Below are positions 11,518 to 23,154 of a DNA stretch of 64,000 bases, piece after piece. Under the pieces are notes generated by a model that was not told the origin of the DNA, ran no database searches, and saw nothing but the letters and a program-made list of their open reading frames with translations. The stretch is from Odiellus spinosus (Eukaryota; Arthropoda; Arachnida; Opiliones; Phalangiidae), in assembly GCA_963920705.1 (NCBI GenBank), contig CAWUCO010000268.1, positions 1,984,001 to 2,048,000 of the forward strand, written 5' to 3'. Both the position numbers and the translations under genes were made by a program. The number at the start of each line of letters is the position of its first letter. Within the stretch, counting starts at the first letter, position 1.

Positions 11518-11975
11518 TTAACTAACCTAACCTTACCTAAGTTGTAAAACAGGGATGGGCTAGTTCAATTGATAAAATAACCTAAACTAATCTTACCTAA
11601 AATACTACAAGAGGAACGGGTTAGCCCGAGTTATAGGGATTACCTAGTTGGAGGGATGGGCTATTTCTAGTGTTTAATTAATCTAATTTAACCTTAAAGA
11701 TTACTTGATGGAATGGGTAACCCGAGGGATTAACTAGTTGGAACGATGGGCTAATTCGAGGAATTAACTAACCTAACCTAGCCTTACCTAAAATATTACA
11801 AATAGCCCGAGCTAAGGATTAACTAGTTGGAAGGATTGGCTAATTAGAGGGATTAACTAACCTAACCTCACCTTAAAGATTACCAGATGGACGGGGGAGG
11901 TCGAGGGATTAACTAACCTAGCCTTACCTAAAATATTACAAGAGGGACGGGCTAGACCGAGCTAGAGATTAAATT
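11518..11975 (+). repeat. Degenerate CCTAA/CCTTA-type minisatellite, second block
   Basis: Motifs AACTAACCTAACCTTACCT, AAAATATTACAAGAGG, GACGGGCTAG, and AACTAGTTGGAGGGATGGGC recur irregularly, with about five to six copies of each type. CCTTACCT-like elements sit near 11531, 11591, 11782 and 11923, with CCTTAAAG variants near 11692 and 11871. CCTAA is the complement of the insect telomere unit TTAGG, but the repeat is a long composite unit, not a pure telomere tract. Confidence 0.75.
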
Positions 11976-12894
11976 TATAATATTGAATCGCATCGACAAA
12001 AAATGAGCATGGAAAGCGAAACAATTCTTTAAAGCAGCATGAGAACATAATTCTGGAGACCAGAAGTATGTGGCCGTTTATTTAACTCGCCGACATCAAT
12101 TTCCGTTTCGTATATCCTATTTAAAATTCTAAATCTTTATTTTTTATTATAATTGAGTTAGACGTGATTTAGACACAGACTTCAATAATTGGTCAACTAC
12201 TTAATAGCAACGTTATTACGTAGTTGTAATGACGAAGCTATTGGATCTAAAGCACATCCTAGTCGCAAAACTCAAGTATTTTAAAAAATAAAGTAGAGAT
12301 TGAAAACGTTAAACTATAAATTTCATGTGTAATCGAGCACTTGGCAGGATATGAAGTCCAACTCGAGTGATATTTAATCCCTAGAACTCTCATTGTGAAA
12401 TGTTTTTACAGTGACTTACTATATTATATTGGCCACATTTCTAGGTAAGGCGATTTACATTCAATCGCTTCGGTTTATTCGAGTACTCTACCCAAAAGAT
12501 CGTGAGAAATGAGTCTCTTATCACCGAAATATAGGTGAGAAACGATTGCCTAAACAATCGAAGACGTCACCATTGCACAAACGAGAGGGCTCGCCACAAT
12601 TTTAAACGCTAACGTAAACCACGCATTGGTACAGTGCATCTGTGACTACTGAATATGCAAATCTCGTTTATATAGGCCGAGAAGAGATATATTATTAAAG
12701 TTAAAAAATCAAATGATAAGAAAATCATTCCAACTTTTTAATTACGGTGAATTAGGGTGAATATAATGGGATACTCATGATATGACATAATAGTCAAAAT
12801 TAGACGGCTGAAGAGGGCTACCCTAGTAAAAGAACCCAATAAATGCAATTTTCCGTTAACGATAAAAAATGCCATTAAAAAAAAACTTATCAAC
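11976..12894. other. AT-rich non-coding stretch, nothing recognised
   Basis: Some 900 bp with no long frame, no terminal repeats and no tandem structure that I could find on either strand. Confidence 0.5.
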
Positions 12895-13300
12895 TGTTTA
12901 ATAAAATCAATTTTTGTTTATCAATTTAAAGCCAATTAATAAAGCTCGGCTAGTTATATGTTTTACCCTTTTCGTCACCCATACAGGCATCTGTCTCTCT
13001 ATTAACTCGAATTCGATGGATATTCATTATCATTCTACTGTTTAAGAAATAAACTTTTGTTTACCATTTTGAAGCAATTAATAAAGCTCGGCTAAGCTTA
13101 TGATTTCACCCTTTTGTAACCCATTCAGGCGCCTTACTTTCTATTAACTCGAATTCGATGGATATTCCTTATCATTCTACTGTTTAAGAAATAAAATTTT
13201 TGTTTATTCATTTTGAAGCAATTAGTAAAGCTCGGCTAAGCTTAAGATTTCACCCTTTTGTAACCCATTCAGGTACCTTACTTTCTATTACTTCGTATAC
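12895..13300 (+). repeat. Tandem repeat, 142-144 bp, about 2.8 copies
   Basis: AAAGCTCGGCTA starts at 12941, 13083 and 13227 (spacing 142 and 144). Each copy carries the series TTTTTGTTTA, AGCAATTAATAAAGCTCGGC, TTTCACCCTTTTGTAACCC, and CTATTAACTCGAATTCGATGG. Copies 2 and 3 are closer to each other than to copy 1. A weaker echo, ATTAATTCGAATTCAGTGGA, occurs near 13400. Confidence 0.85.
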
Positions 13301-13433
13301 TTAATCAACATTTCATTATTGAAATCTGTGTTTAACTAGAGATACTCTTGTACCTGATCGAAGTCTTATCAAATTTTTTCAAAAGTACCTTTGTCTGTAT
13401 TAATTCGAATTCAGTGGACGGTGGGAAGAGGGA

Positions 13434-13459
13434 AACGACGACGACGACGACGACGACGC
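13434..13459 (+). repeat. Trinucleotide microsatellite (ACG)n, n about 8
   Basis: About eight ACG triplets in a row. They create a run of threonines in a short plus-strand frame (13348-13539), which I do not regard as a gene. Confidence 0.95.
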
Positions 13460-13566
13460 TTTCAGTTATCAAGCGCCGCGGGTCCATTGGAAAAGACATT
13501 ACGGTTTCTGATGAAATTCGAGTTCAGATAAAGGGATAAACACGAACGTGTTTATCCTAATTACGG

Positions 13567-13662
13567 TCTATCAAGATTGTGTTGCATCGACATTATGTTC
13601 TGTCGAGATTGCGTCCCATCGAGATTATATCCCATCGATATTGTGTCCTATCGCGCGTGTGT
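13567..13662 (+). repeat. 16-bp minisatellite, six copies
   Basis: Six exact-length 16-bp units run without gaps; the consensus is close to CCTATCGAGATTGTGT. Units differ at several positions (AAGATT, GACATT, GAGATT, GATATT, GCGCGT), so it is old or fast-evolving. CG dinucleotides recur in nearly every unit. Confidence 0.9.
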
Positions 13663-14084
13663 CCAATTTTCTTCTTATATCCGTATCCTTTCTAGACTCC
13701 TTTAAATTCTGCAGCATCATTTAAATTTCCCGCCAACTTTTATAACTAAATCAATTTATTGTACGTCTGTCTCAGAGTCCATTTTCTAAGACATTTCAAA
13801 ATCTCACCGTTATATACCATTTGGGCTAATGTATAATACCCAAGTTTATGTACCCTGCGGCTTATAATCATTGATAAAAAAAAATTCAATACGCACTATA
13901 AACGTTAAAAACACTGTTTTGCATTTGACTCAATACGTAGAATTCTAGGCATCGTCCTATATCTTTTAAACCAAAACATATATCGTTTGTATCTCTCGCG
14001 TTCTGCTTTATTATTTATATTTAATTATTCAACTGCATACACCAACGTTATCTTTTTATCCGTCTTTCTATCCAACGTAATCAA
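13663..14084. other. AT-rich non-coding stretch
   Basis: About 420 bp with no long frame, repeat or RNA-like structure seen. Confidence 0.5.
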
Positions 14085-14345
14085 AGCTACTGTTATTCAG
14101 TCTTAGTATTCAACATAATAAAAGTATAATAAAAATATAATAGAACACCCTTGTAAATCTAACACATTTCTCTCTTTCTAATGCAAACTCCCAATGAAAC
14201 GCCGTCTTTCACGGTGTTTCAACCTTATCTACAGCTTTTGTTATCTCAGTCTTAGTATTCATCCGAAACGTATAAAAAAATATAGAGTACCCCCACGAGC
14301 CTAACAAATTTTTCTCTCTCGAATGCAAACACTCAATGAAACGGA
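14085..14345 (+). repeat. Diverged direct duplication, ~149-bp offset
   Basis: CAGTCTTAGTATTCA starts at 14098 and again at 14247. Further matches follow in order (ATAT-A-AGA-ACCC, TCTAACA, TTTCTCTCT, AATGCAAACTC and CAATGAAACG), so the two stretches are old tandem copies. Confidence 0.8.
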
Positions 14346-14358
14346 CTCGCGGTCGGAC

Positions 14359-14390
14359 GAAGAAGAAGAAGAAGAAGAAGAAGAAGAAGG
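14359..14390 (+). repeat. Trinucleotide microsatellite (GAA)n, n about 10
   Basis: Ten or so GAA triplets. Read on the minus strand they give the poly-Phe run of the short frame 14209-14475, which is therefore not a credible gene. Confidence 0.95.
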
Positions 14391-14483
14391 AGAAAACCTC
14401 AGTTATCATTGACAAAAAATATTCCACCTCATAAGACAAATCTCCATAGACTTTTCTAATGAAATTTTGAGACACCTATAAAT

Positions 14484-14507
14484 AAAACAGGCCAGCTGGC
14501 CTGTTTT
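14484..14507. repeat. Perfect 24-bp palindrome at the right insertion junction
   Basis: AAAACAGGCCAG is followed at once by its own reverse complement, with no loop, centred between 14495 and 14496. The inner 16 bases are GC-rich in AT-rich surroundings. It ends one base before the inserted segment stops and the satellite resumes. The sequence plus T-run looks like a bacterial terminator, but the setting is eukaryotic. Confidence 0.95.
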
Positions 14508-14508
14508 T

Positions 14509-17500
14509 AATATGGCCAATTCAAGAAACCATACAATATCAAAATAGTCAAATTTCAGATTTTCAAAATTCGCTTTTTGATATTAGATGTTTTTTGAATT
14601 GTCCATATTTTTCTTGTTTTTCAACGGATTTTTGAAAACTCTTGTTTTTTAGATAGACCAATATTTGCTCTTTCGAGTGGTCTTAATTTTGTCTAAATCG
14701 CTTAAAAATCAAAAGTTTTGTGTCCATTTGAATCCAATAATCTTGGATTTATAAGCGTTTTTGCTTAATTTTAACCAATTTTATATTTGTCACAATTTTG
14801 CAATTTAGACAAAACCAAAGTCATTCGAAAGAGCAATTAATGGACAGTCTAAATAATAAGAATTTTTTAAAAATCCGTTGAAAAACAAGAAAAATATGGC
14901 CAATTCAAGAAACCATACAATATCAAAATAGTCAAATTTCAGATTTTAAAAATTCGCTTTTTGATATTCTATGATTTCTTGAATTGGCCATATTTTCCAT
15001 GTTTTCAACGGATTTTCCAAAACTCTTGTTTTTTAGATAGACCAATATTTGCTTTTTCGAGTGGTCTTAATTTTGTCTAAATCGCTTAAAAATCAAAAGT
15101 TTTGTGTCCATTTGAATCCAATAATCTTGGATTTTTAAGCGTTTTTGCTTAATTTTAACCAATTTTATATTGGTCACAATTTTGCAATTTAGACAAAACC
15201 AAAGTCATTCGAAAGAGCAATTAATGGACAGTCTAAATAATAAGAATTTTTTAAAAATCCGTTGAAAAACAAGAAAAATATGGCCAATTCAAGAAACCAT
15301 AAAATATCAAAATAGTCAAATTTCAGATTTTAAAAATTCGCTTTTTGATATTAGATGTTTTTTGAATTGGCTATATATTCCATGTTTTACAACGGATTTT
15401 CCAAAACTCTTGTTTTTTAGATAGACCAATATTTGCTCTTTCGAGTAATCTTAATTTTGTCTAAATCGCTTAAAAATCAAAAGTTTTGTGTCCATTTGAA
15501 TCCAATAATCTTGGATTTTTAAGTGTTTTTGCTTAATTTTAACCAATTTTATAATTGTCACAATTTTGCAATTTAGACAAAACCAAAGTCATTCGAAAGA
15601 GCAATTAATGGACAGTCTAAATAATAAGAATTTTTTAAAAATCCGTTGAAAAACAAGAAAAATATGGCCAATTCAAGAAACCATACAATATCAAAATAGT
15701 CAAATTTCATATTTTAAAAATTCGCTTTTTGATATTAGATGTTTTTTGAATTGGCTATATTTTCCATGTTTTTCAACGGATTTTCCAAAACTCTTGTTTT
15801 TTAGATAGACCAATATTTGCTCTTTCGAGTGGTCTTAATTTTGTCTAAATCGCTTAAAAATCAAAAGTTTTGTGTCCATTTGAATCCAATAATCTTGGAT
15901 TTTTAAGCGTTTTTGCTTAATTTTAACCAATTTTATATTGGTCACAATTTTGCAATTTAGACAAAACCAAAGTCATTCGAAAGAGCAATTAATGGACAGT
16001 CTAAATAATAAGAATTTTTTAAAAATCCGTTGATAAACAAGAAAAATATGGCCAATTCAAGAAACCATACAATATCAAAATAGTCAAATTTCAGATTTTA
16101 AAAATTCGCTTTTTGATATTAGATGTTTTTTGAATTGGCTATATTTTCCATGTTTTTCAACGGATTTTCCAAAACTCTTGTTTTTTAGATAGACCAATAT
16201 TTGCTTTTTCGAGTGGTCTTAATTTTGTCTAAATCGCTTAAAAATCAAAAGTTTTGTGTCCATTTGAATCCAATAATCTTGGATTTTTAAGTGTTTTTGC
16301 TTAATTTTAACCAATTTTATAATTGTCACAATTTTGCAATTTAGACAAAACCAAAGTCATTCGAAAGAGCAATTAATGGACAGTCTAAATAATAAGAATT
16401 TTTTAAAAATCCGTTGAAAAACAAGAAAAATATGGCCAATTCAAGAAACCATACAATATCAAAATAGTCAAATTTCAGATTTTAAAAATTCGCTTTTTGA
16501 TATTAGATGTTTTTTGAATTGGCTATATTTTCCATGTTTTTCAACGGATTTTCCAAAACTCTTGTTTTTTAGATAGACCAATATTTGCTTTTTCGAGTGG
16601 TCTTAATTTTGTCTAAATCGCTTAAAAATCAAAAGTTTTGTGTCCATTTGAATCCAATAATCTTGGATTTTTAAGTGTTTTTGCTTAATTTTAACCAATT
16701 TTATAATTGTCACAATTTTGCAATTTAGACAAAACCAAAGTCATTCGAAAGAGCAATTAATGGACAGTCTAAATAATAAGAGTTTTCAAAAATCCGTTGA
16801 AAAACAAGAAAAATATGGCCAATTCAAGAAACCATACAATATCAAAATAGTCAAATTTCAGATTTTAAAAATTCGCTTTTTGATATTAGATGTTTTTTGA
16901 ATTGGCTATATTTTCCATGTTTTTCAACGGATTTTCCAAAACTCTTGTTTTTTAGATAGACCAATATTTGCTCTTTCGAGTAGTCTTAATTTTGTCTAAA
17001 TCGCTTAAAAATCAAAAGTTTTGTGTCCCTTTGAATCCAATAATCTTGGATTTTTAAGTGTTTTTGCTTTATTTTAACCAATTTTATATTTGTCACAATT
17101 TTGCAATTTAGACAAAACCAAAGTCATTCGAAAGAGCAATTAATGGACAGTCTAAATAATAAGAATTTTTTAAAAATTCGTTGAAAAACAAGAAAAATAT
17201 GGCCAATTCAAGAAACCATACAATATCAAAATAGTCAAATTTCAGATTTTAAAAATTCGCTTTTTGATATTAGATGTTTTTTGAATTGGCTATATTTTCC
17301 ATGTTCTTCAACGGATTTTCCAAAACTCTTGTTTTTTAGATAGACCAATATTTGCTTTTTCGAGTGGTCTTAATTTTGTCTAAATCGCTTAAAAATCAAA
17401 AGTTTTGTGTCCATTTGAATCCAATAATCTTGGATTTTTAAGTGTATTTGCTTTATTTTAACCAATTTTATATTTGTCACAATTTTGCAATTTAGACAAA

Positions 17501-18710
17501 ACCAAAGTCATTCGAAAAAGCAATTAATGGACAGTCTAAATAACAAGAGTTTTCAAAAATCCGTTGAAAAACAAGAAAAATATGGCCAATTCAAGAAATC
17601 ATAGACCAATATTTTCTCTTTCGAGTGGTCTTAATTTTGTCTAAATCGCTTAAAAATCAAAATTTTGTGTCCATTTGAATCCAATAATCTTGGATTTTTA
17701 AGCGTTTTTGCTTAATTTTAACCAATTTTATATTGGTCACAATTTTGCAATTTAGACAAAACCAAAGTCATTCGAAAGAGCAATTAATGGACAGTCTAAA
17801 TAACAAGAGTTTTCAAAAATCCGTTGAAAAACAAGAAAAATATGGCCAATTCAAGAAATCATAGAATATCAAAATAGTCAAATTTCAGATTTTCAAAATT
17901 CGCTTTTTGATATTAGATGCTTTTTGAATTGTCCATATTTTCCATGTTTTTCAACGGATTTTCCAAAACTCTTGTTTTTTAGATAGACCAATATTTGCTT
18001 TTTCGAGTGGTCTTAATTTTGTCTAAATCGCTTAAAAATCAAAAGTTTTGTGTCCATTTGAATCCAATAATCTTGGATTTTTAAGTGTTTTTGCTTAATT
18101 TTAACCAATTTTATAATTGTCACAATTGTGCAATTTAGACAAAACCAAAGTCATTCGAAAGAGCAATTAATGGACAGTCTAAATAATAAGAGTTTTCAAA
18201 AATCCGTTGAAAAACAAGAAAAATATGGCCAATTCAAGAAACCATACAATATCAAAATAGTCAAATTTCAGATTTTAAAAATTCGCTTTTTGATATTAGA
18301 TGTTTTTTGAATTGGCTATATTTTCCATGTTTTTCAACGGATTTTCCAAAACTCTTGTTTTTTAGATAGACCAATATTTGCTCTTTCGAGTAGTCTTAAT
18401 TTTGTCTAAATCGCTTAAAAATCAAAAGTTTTGTGTCCATTTGAATCCAATAATCTTGGATTTTTAAGTGTTTTTGCTTTATTTTAACCAATTTTATATT
18501 TGTCACAATTTTGCAATTTAGACAAAACCAAAGTCATTCGAAAGAGCAATTAATGGACAGTCTAAATAATAAGAATTTTTTAAAAATCCGTTGAAAAACA
18601 AGAAAAATATGGCCAATTCAAGAAACCATACAATATCAAAATAGTCAAATTTCAGATTTTAAAAATTCGCTTTTTGATATTAGATGTTTTTTGAATTGGC
18701 CATATTTTTC
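14509..18710 (+). repeat. Satellite block 1, forward, ~11 monomers
   Basis: The array resumes in mid monomer after the insertion. One monomer is short: at about 17600 the left arm jumps from AATCATAGA into CCAATATTTTC, losing roughly 120 bp at an ATAGA microhomology. Some copies are hybrids; at 14601-14645 the right arm carries left-arm sequence (GGATTTTTGAAAACTC) before returning to right-arm sequence. Right junction class c. Confidence 0.93.
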
Positions 18711-19365
18711 TTGTTTTTCAACGGATTTTTGAAAACTCTTATTATTTAGACTGTCCATTAATTGCTCTTTCGAATGACTTTGGTTTTGTCTAAATTGCAA
18801 AATTGTGACAAATATAAAATTGGTTAAAATAAAGCAAAAACACTTAAAAATCCAAGATTATTGGATTCAAATGGACACAAAACTTTTGATTTTTAAGCGA
18901 TTTAGACAAAATTAGACCACTCGAAAGAGCAAATATTGGTCTATCTAAAAAACAAGAGTTTTGGAAAATCCGTTGAAAAACAAGAAAAATATGGTCAATT
19001 CAAAAAACATCTAATATCAAAAAGCGAATTTTTAAAATCTGAAATTTGACTATTTTGATATTGTATGGTTTCTTGAATTGGCCATATTTTTCTTGTTTTT
19101 CAACGGATTTTTGAATACTCTTATTATTTAGACTGTCCATTAATTGCTCTTTCGAATGACTTTGGTTTTGTCTAAATTGCAAAATTGTGACAAATATAAA
19201 ATTGGTTAAAATTAAGCAAAAACACTTAAAAATCCAAGATTATTGGATTCAAATGGACACAAAACTTTTGATTTTTAAGCGATTTAGACAAAATTAAGAC
19301 CACTCGAAAGAGCAAATATTGGTCTATCTGAAAATAAAGAGTTTTGGAAAATCCGTTGAAAAACA
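18711..19365 (-). repeat. Satellite block 2, reversed, ~1.7 monomers
   Basis: Class c entry at 18692-18735, class g exit at 19347-19388. This pair of classes is what a single inversion predicts. A 60-codon minus-strand frame at 19000-19182 is the usual left-arm byproduct. Confidence 0.92.
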
Positions 19366-19858
19366 AGAAAAATATGGCCAATTCAAGAAATCATAGAATA
19401 TCAAAATAGTCAAATTTCAGATTTTAAAAATTCGCTTTTTGATATTAGATGTTTTTTGAATTGGCTATATTTTCCATGTTTTTCAACGGATTTTCCAAAA
19501 CTCTTGTTTTTTAGATAGACCAATATTTGCTCTTTCGATTGGTCTTAATTTTGTCTAAATCGCTTAAAAATCAAAAGTTTTGTGTCCATTTGAATCCAAT
19601 AATCTTGGATTTTTAAGTGTTTTTGCTTAATTTTAACCAATTTTATAATTGTCACAATTTTGCAATTTAGACAAAACCAAAGTCATTCGAAAGAGCAATT
19701 AATGGACAGTCTAAATAATAAGAGTTTTCAAAAATCCGTTGAAAAACAAGAAAAATATGGCCAAATCAAGAAACCATACAATATCAAAATAGTCAAATTT
19801 CAGATTTTAAAAATTCGCTTTTTGATATTAGATGTTTTTTGAATTGGCCATATTTTTC
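19366..19858 (+). repeat. Satellite block 3, forward, ~1.3 monomers
   Basis: Entered by class g, left by class c at 19840-19880. It carries a private variant, CTTTCGATTGGTC, seen again in blocks 5 and 7, showing that the three were copied from one another. Confidence 0.92.
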
Positions 19859-20896
19859 TTGTTTTTCAACGGATTTTTGAAAACTCTTATTATTTAGACT
19901 GTCCATTAATTGCTCTTTCGAATGACTTTGGTTTTGTCTAAATTGCAAAATTGTGACAAATATAAAATTGGTTAAAATTGAGCAAAAACGCTTAAAAATC
20001 CAAGATTATTGGATTAAAATGGACACAAAACTTTTGATTTTTAAGCGATTTAGACAAAATTAAGACCACTCGAAAGAGCAAATATTGGTCTATCTGAAAA
20101 TCAAGAGTTTTGGAAAATCCGTTGAAAAACATGGAAAATATGGACAATTCAAAAAACATCTAATATCAAAAAGCGAATTTTTAAAATCTGAAATTTGACT
20201 ATTTTGATATTCTATGATTTCTTGAATTGGCCATATTTTTTTGTTTTTCAACGGATTTTTAAAAAATTCTTATTATTTAGACTGTCCATTAATTGCTCTT
20301 TCGAATGACTTTGGTTTTGTCTAAATTGCAAAATTGTGACAAATATAAAATTGGTTAAAATAAAGCAAAAACACTTAAAAATCCAAGATTATTGGATTCA
20401 AATGGACACAAAACTTTTGATTTTTAAGCGATTTAGACAAAATTAGACCACTCGAAAGAGCAAATATTGGTCTATCTAAAAAACATGAGTTTTGGAAAAT
20501 CCCTTGAAAAACATGGAAAATATGGACAATTCAAAAAACATCTAATATCAAAAAGCGAATTTTGAAAATCTGAAATTTGACTATTTTGATATTGTATGGT
20601 TTCTTGAATTGGCCATATTTTTCTTGTTTTTCAACGGATTTTTGAATACTCTTATTATTTAGACTGTCCATTAATTGCTCTTTCGAATGACTTTGGTTTT
20701 GTCTAAATTGCAAAATTGTGACAAATATAAAATTGGTTAAAATTAAGCAAAAACACTTAAAAATCCAAGATTATTGGATTCAAATGGACACAAAACTTTT
20801 GATTTTTAAGCGATTTAGACAAAATTAAGACCACTCGAAAGAGCAAATATTGGTCTATCTGAAAATAAAGAGTTTTGGAAAATCCGTTGAAAAACA
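19859..20896 (-). repeat. Satellite block 4, reversed, ~2.7 monomers
   Basis: Class c in, class g out at 20876-20918. Contains the variant AACATGAGTTTTGGAAAATC with CCCTTG, found again at the equivalent place near 22740. Confidence 0.92.
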
Positions 20897-21390
20897 AGAA
20901 AAATATGGCCAATTCAAGAAATCATAGAATATCAAAATAGTCAAATTTCAGATTTTAAAAATTCGCTTTTTGATATTAGATGTTTTTTGAATTGGCTATA
21001 TTTTCCATGTTTTTCAACGGATTTTCCAAAACTCTTGTTTTTTAGATAGACCAATATTTGCTCTTTCGATTGGTCTTAATTTTGTCTAAATCGCTTAAAA
21101 ATCAAAAGTTTTGTGTCCATTTGAATCCAATAATCTTGGATTTTTAAGTGTTTTTGCTTAATTTTAACCAATTTTATAATTGTCACAATTTTGCAATTTA
21201 GACAAAACCAAAGTCATTCGAAAGAGCAATTAATGGACAGTCTAAATAATAAGAGTTTTCAAAAATCCGTTGAAAAACAAGAAAAATATGGCCAAATCAA
21301 GAAACCATACAATATCAAAATAGTCAAATTTCAGATTTTAAAAATTCGCTTTTTGATATTAGATGTTTTTTGAATTGGCCATATTTTTCT
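20897..21390 (+). repeat. Satellite block 5, forward, ~1.3 monomers
   Basis: Near copy of block 3, 1531 bp downstream, including the GATTGGTC variant and the AAATCAAG change in the left arm. Right junction class c at 21371-21412. Confidence 0.92.
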
Positions 21391-23154
21391 TGTTTTTCAA
21401 CGGATTTTTGAAAACTCTTATTATTTAGACTGTCCATTAATTGCTCTTTCGAATGACTTTGGTTTTGTCTAAATTGCAAAATTGTGACAAATATAAAATT
21501 GGTTAAAATTAAGCAAAAACGCTTAAAAATCCAAGATTATTGGATTAAAATGGACACAAAACTTTTGATTTTTAAGCGATTTAGACAAAATTAAGACCAC
21601 TCGAAAGAGCAAATATTGGTCTATCTGAAAATCAAGAGTTTTGGAAAATCCGTTGAAAAACATGGAAAATATGGACAATTCAAAAAACATCTAATATCAA
21701 AAAGCGAATTTTTAAAATCTGAAATTTGACTATTTTGATATTCTATGATTTCTTGAATTGGCCATATTTTTTTGTTTTTCAACGGATTTTTAAAAAATTC
21801 TTATTATTTAGACTGTCCATTAATTGCTCTTTCGAATGACTTTGGTTTTGTCTAAATTGCAAAATTGTGACAAATATAAAATTGGTTAAAATTAAGCAAA
21901 AACACTTAAAAATCCAAGATTATTGGATTCAAATGGACACAAAACTTTTGATTTTTAAGCGATTTAGACAAAATTAAGACCACTCGAAAGAGCAAATATT
22001 GGTCTATCTGAAAATAAAGAGTTTTGGAAAATCCGTTGAACAACATGGAAAATATGGACAATTCAAAAAACATCTAATATCAAAAAGCGAATTTTTAAAA
22101 TCTGAAATTTGACTATTTTGATATTCTATGATTTCTTGAATTGGCCATATTTTTCTTGTTTTTCAACGGATTTTTGAAAACTCTTATTATTTAGACTAAA
22201 TTGCAAAATTGTGACAAATATAAAATTGGTTAAAATTAGGCAAAAACGCTTAAAAATCCAAGATTATTGGATTAAAATGGACACAAAACTTCTGATTTTT
22301 AAGCGATTTAGACAAAATTAAGACCACTCGAAAGAGCAAATATTGGTCTATCTGAAAATCAAGAGTTTTGGAAAATCCGTTGAAAAACATGGAAAATATG
22401 GACAATTCAAAAAACATCTAATATCAAAAAGCGAATTTTTAAAATCTGAAATTTGACTACTTTGATATTCTATGATTTCTTGAATTGGCCATATTTTTTG
22501 TTTTTCAACGGATTTTTAAAAAATTCTTATTATTTAGACTGTCCATTAATTGCTCTTTCGAATGACTTTGGTTTTGTCTAAATTGCAAAATTGTGACAAA
22601 TATAAAATTGGTTAAAATAAAGCAAAAACACTTAAAAATCCAAGATTATTGGATTCAAATGGACACAAAACTTTTGATTTTTAAGCGATTTAGACAAAAT
22701 TAGACCACTCGAAAGAGCAAATATTGGTCTATCTAAAAAACATGAGTTTTGGAAAATCCCTTGAAAAACATGGAAAATATGGACAATTCAAAAAACATCT
22801 AATATCAAAAAGCGAATTTTGAAAATCTGAAATTTGACTATTTTGATATTGTATGGTTTCTTGAATTGGCCATATTTTTCTTGTTTTTCAACGGATTTTT
22901 GAATACTCTTATTATTTAGACTGTCCATTAATTGCTCTTTCGAATGACTTTGGTTTTGTCTAAATTGCAAAATTGTGACAAATATAAAATTGGTTAAAAT
23001 TAAGCAAAAACACTTAAAAATCCAAGATTATTGGATTCAAATGGACACAAAACTTTTGATTTTTAAGCGATTTAGACAAAATTAAGACCACTCGAAAGAG
23101 CAAATATTGGTCTATCTGAAAATAAAGAGTTTTGGAAAATCCGTTGAAAAACAA
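21391..23154 (-). repeat. Satellite block 6, reversed, ~4.6 monomers
   Basis: Class c in, class g out at 23133-23176. One monomer lacks 39 bp near 22196 (TTTAGACT joined directly to AAATTGC), between two CT repeats. Confidence 0.92.

Larger units (their letters stand above)
7681..14508. other. 6.8-kb non-satellite segment inserted in one satellite monomer
   Basis: The array stops after ...ACAAGAAAAAT at 7680 and resumes with AATATGGCCAATTC at 14509. These are the same strand and the same point of the monomer, overlapping by AAT (7678-7680 and 14509-14511). That fits insertion of a single block with a 3-bp target duplication. Its left end is the outer end of MITE-1; its right end is a GC-rich perfect palindrome. 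Inside are two foldback elements, five or six small tandem repeats and otherwise plain AT-rich DNA with no recognisable gene. It does not have Helitron (TC...CTRR) or long shared terminal repeats, so I cannot assign it to a transposon class. Confidence 0.75.

Noticed and set aside
11518-11975. True interstitial telomere tract
   Set aside because: CCTAA units never run in tandem more than about twice; the repeat is a longer composite unit.
13348-13539. Plus-strand 63-codon frame with poly-Thr
   Set aside because: Made by the (ACG)n microsatellite; no homologous domain is recognisable.
14209-14475. Minus-strand 88-codon frame with a poly-Phe run
   Set aside because: The run comes from the (GAA)n microsatellite; nothing else resembles a protein domain.
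7681-14508. Helitron, based on the hairpin near the right end
   Set aside because: No 5' TC, no 3' CTRR after the hairpin, and apparent target overlap is AAT rather than A/T insertion without duplication.
14484-14510. Rho-independent terminator (GC hairpin plus T-run)
   Set aside because: Structure fits, but the surroundings are eukaryotic satellite and there is no upstream gene. Kept as a palindrome only.
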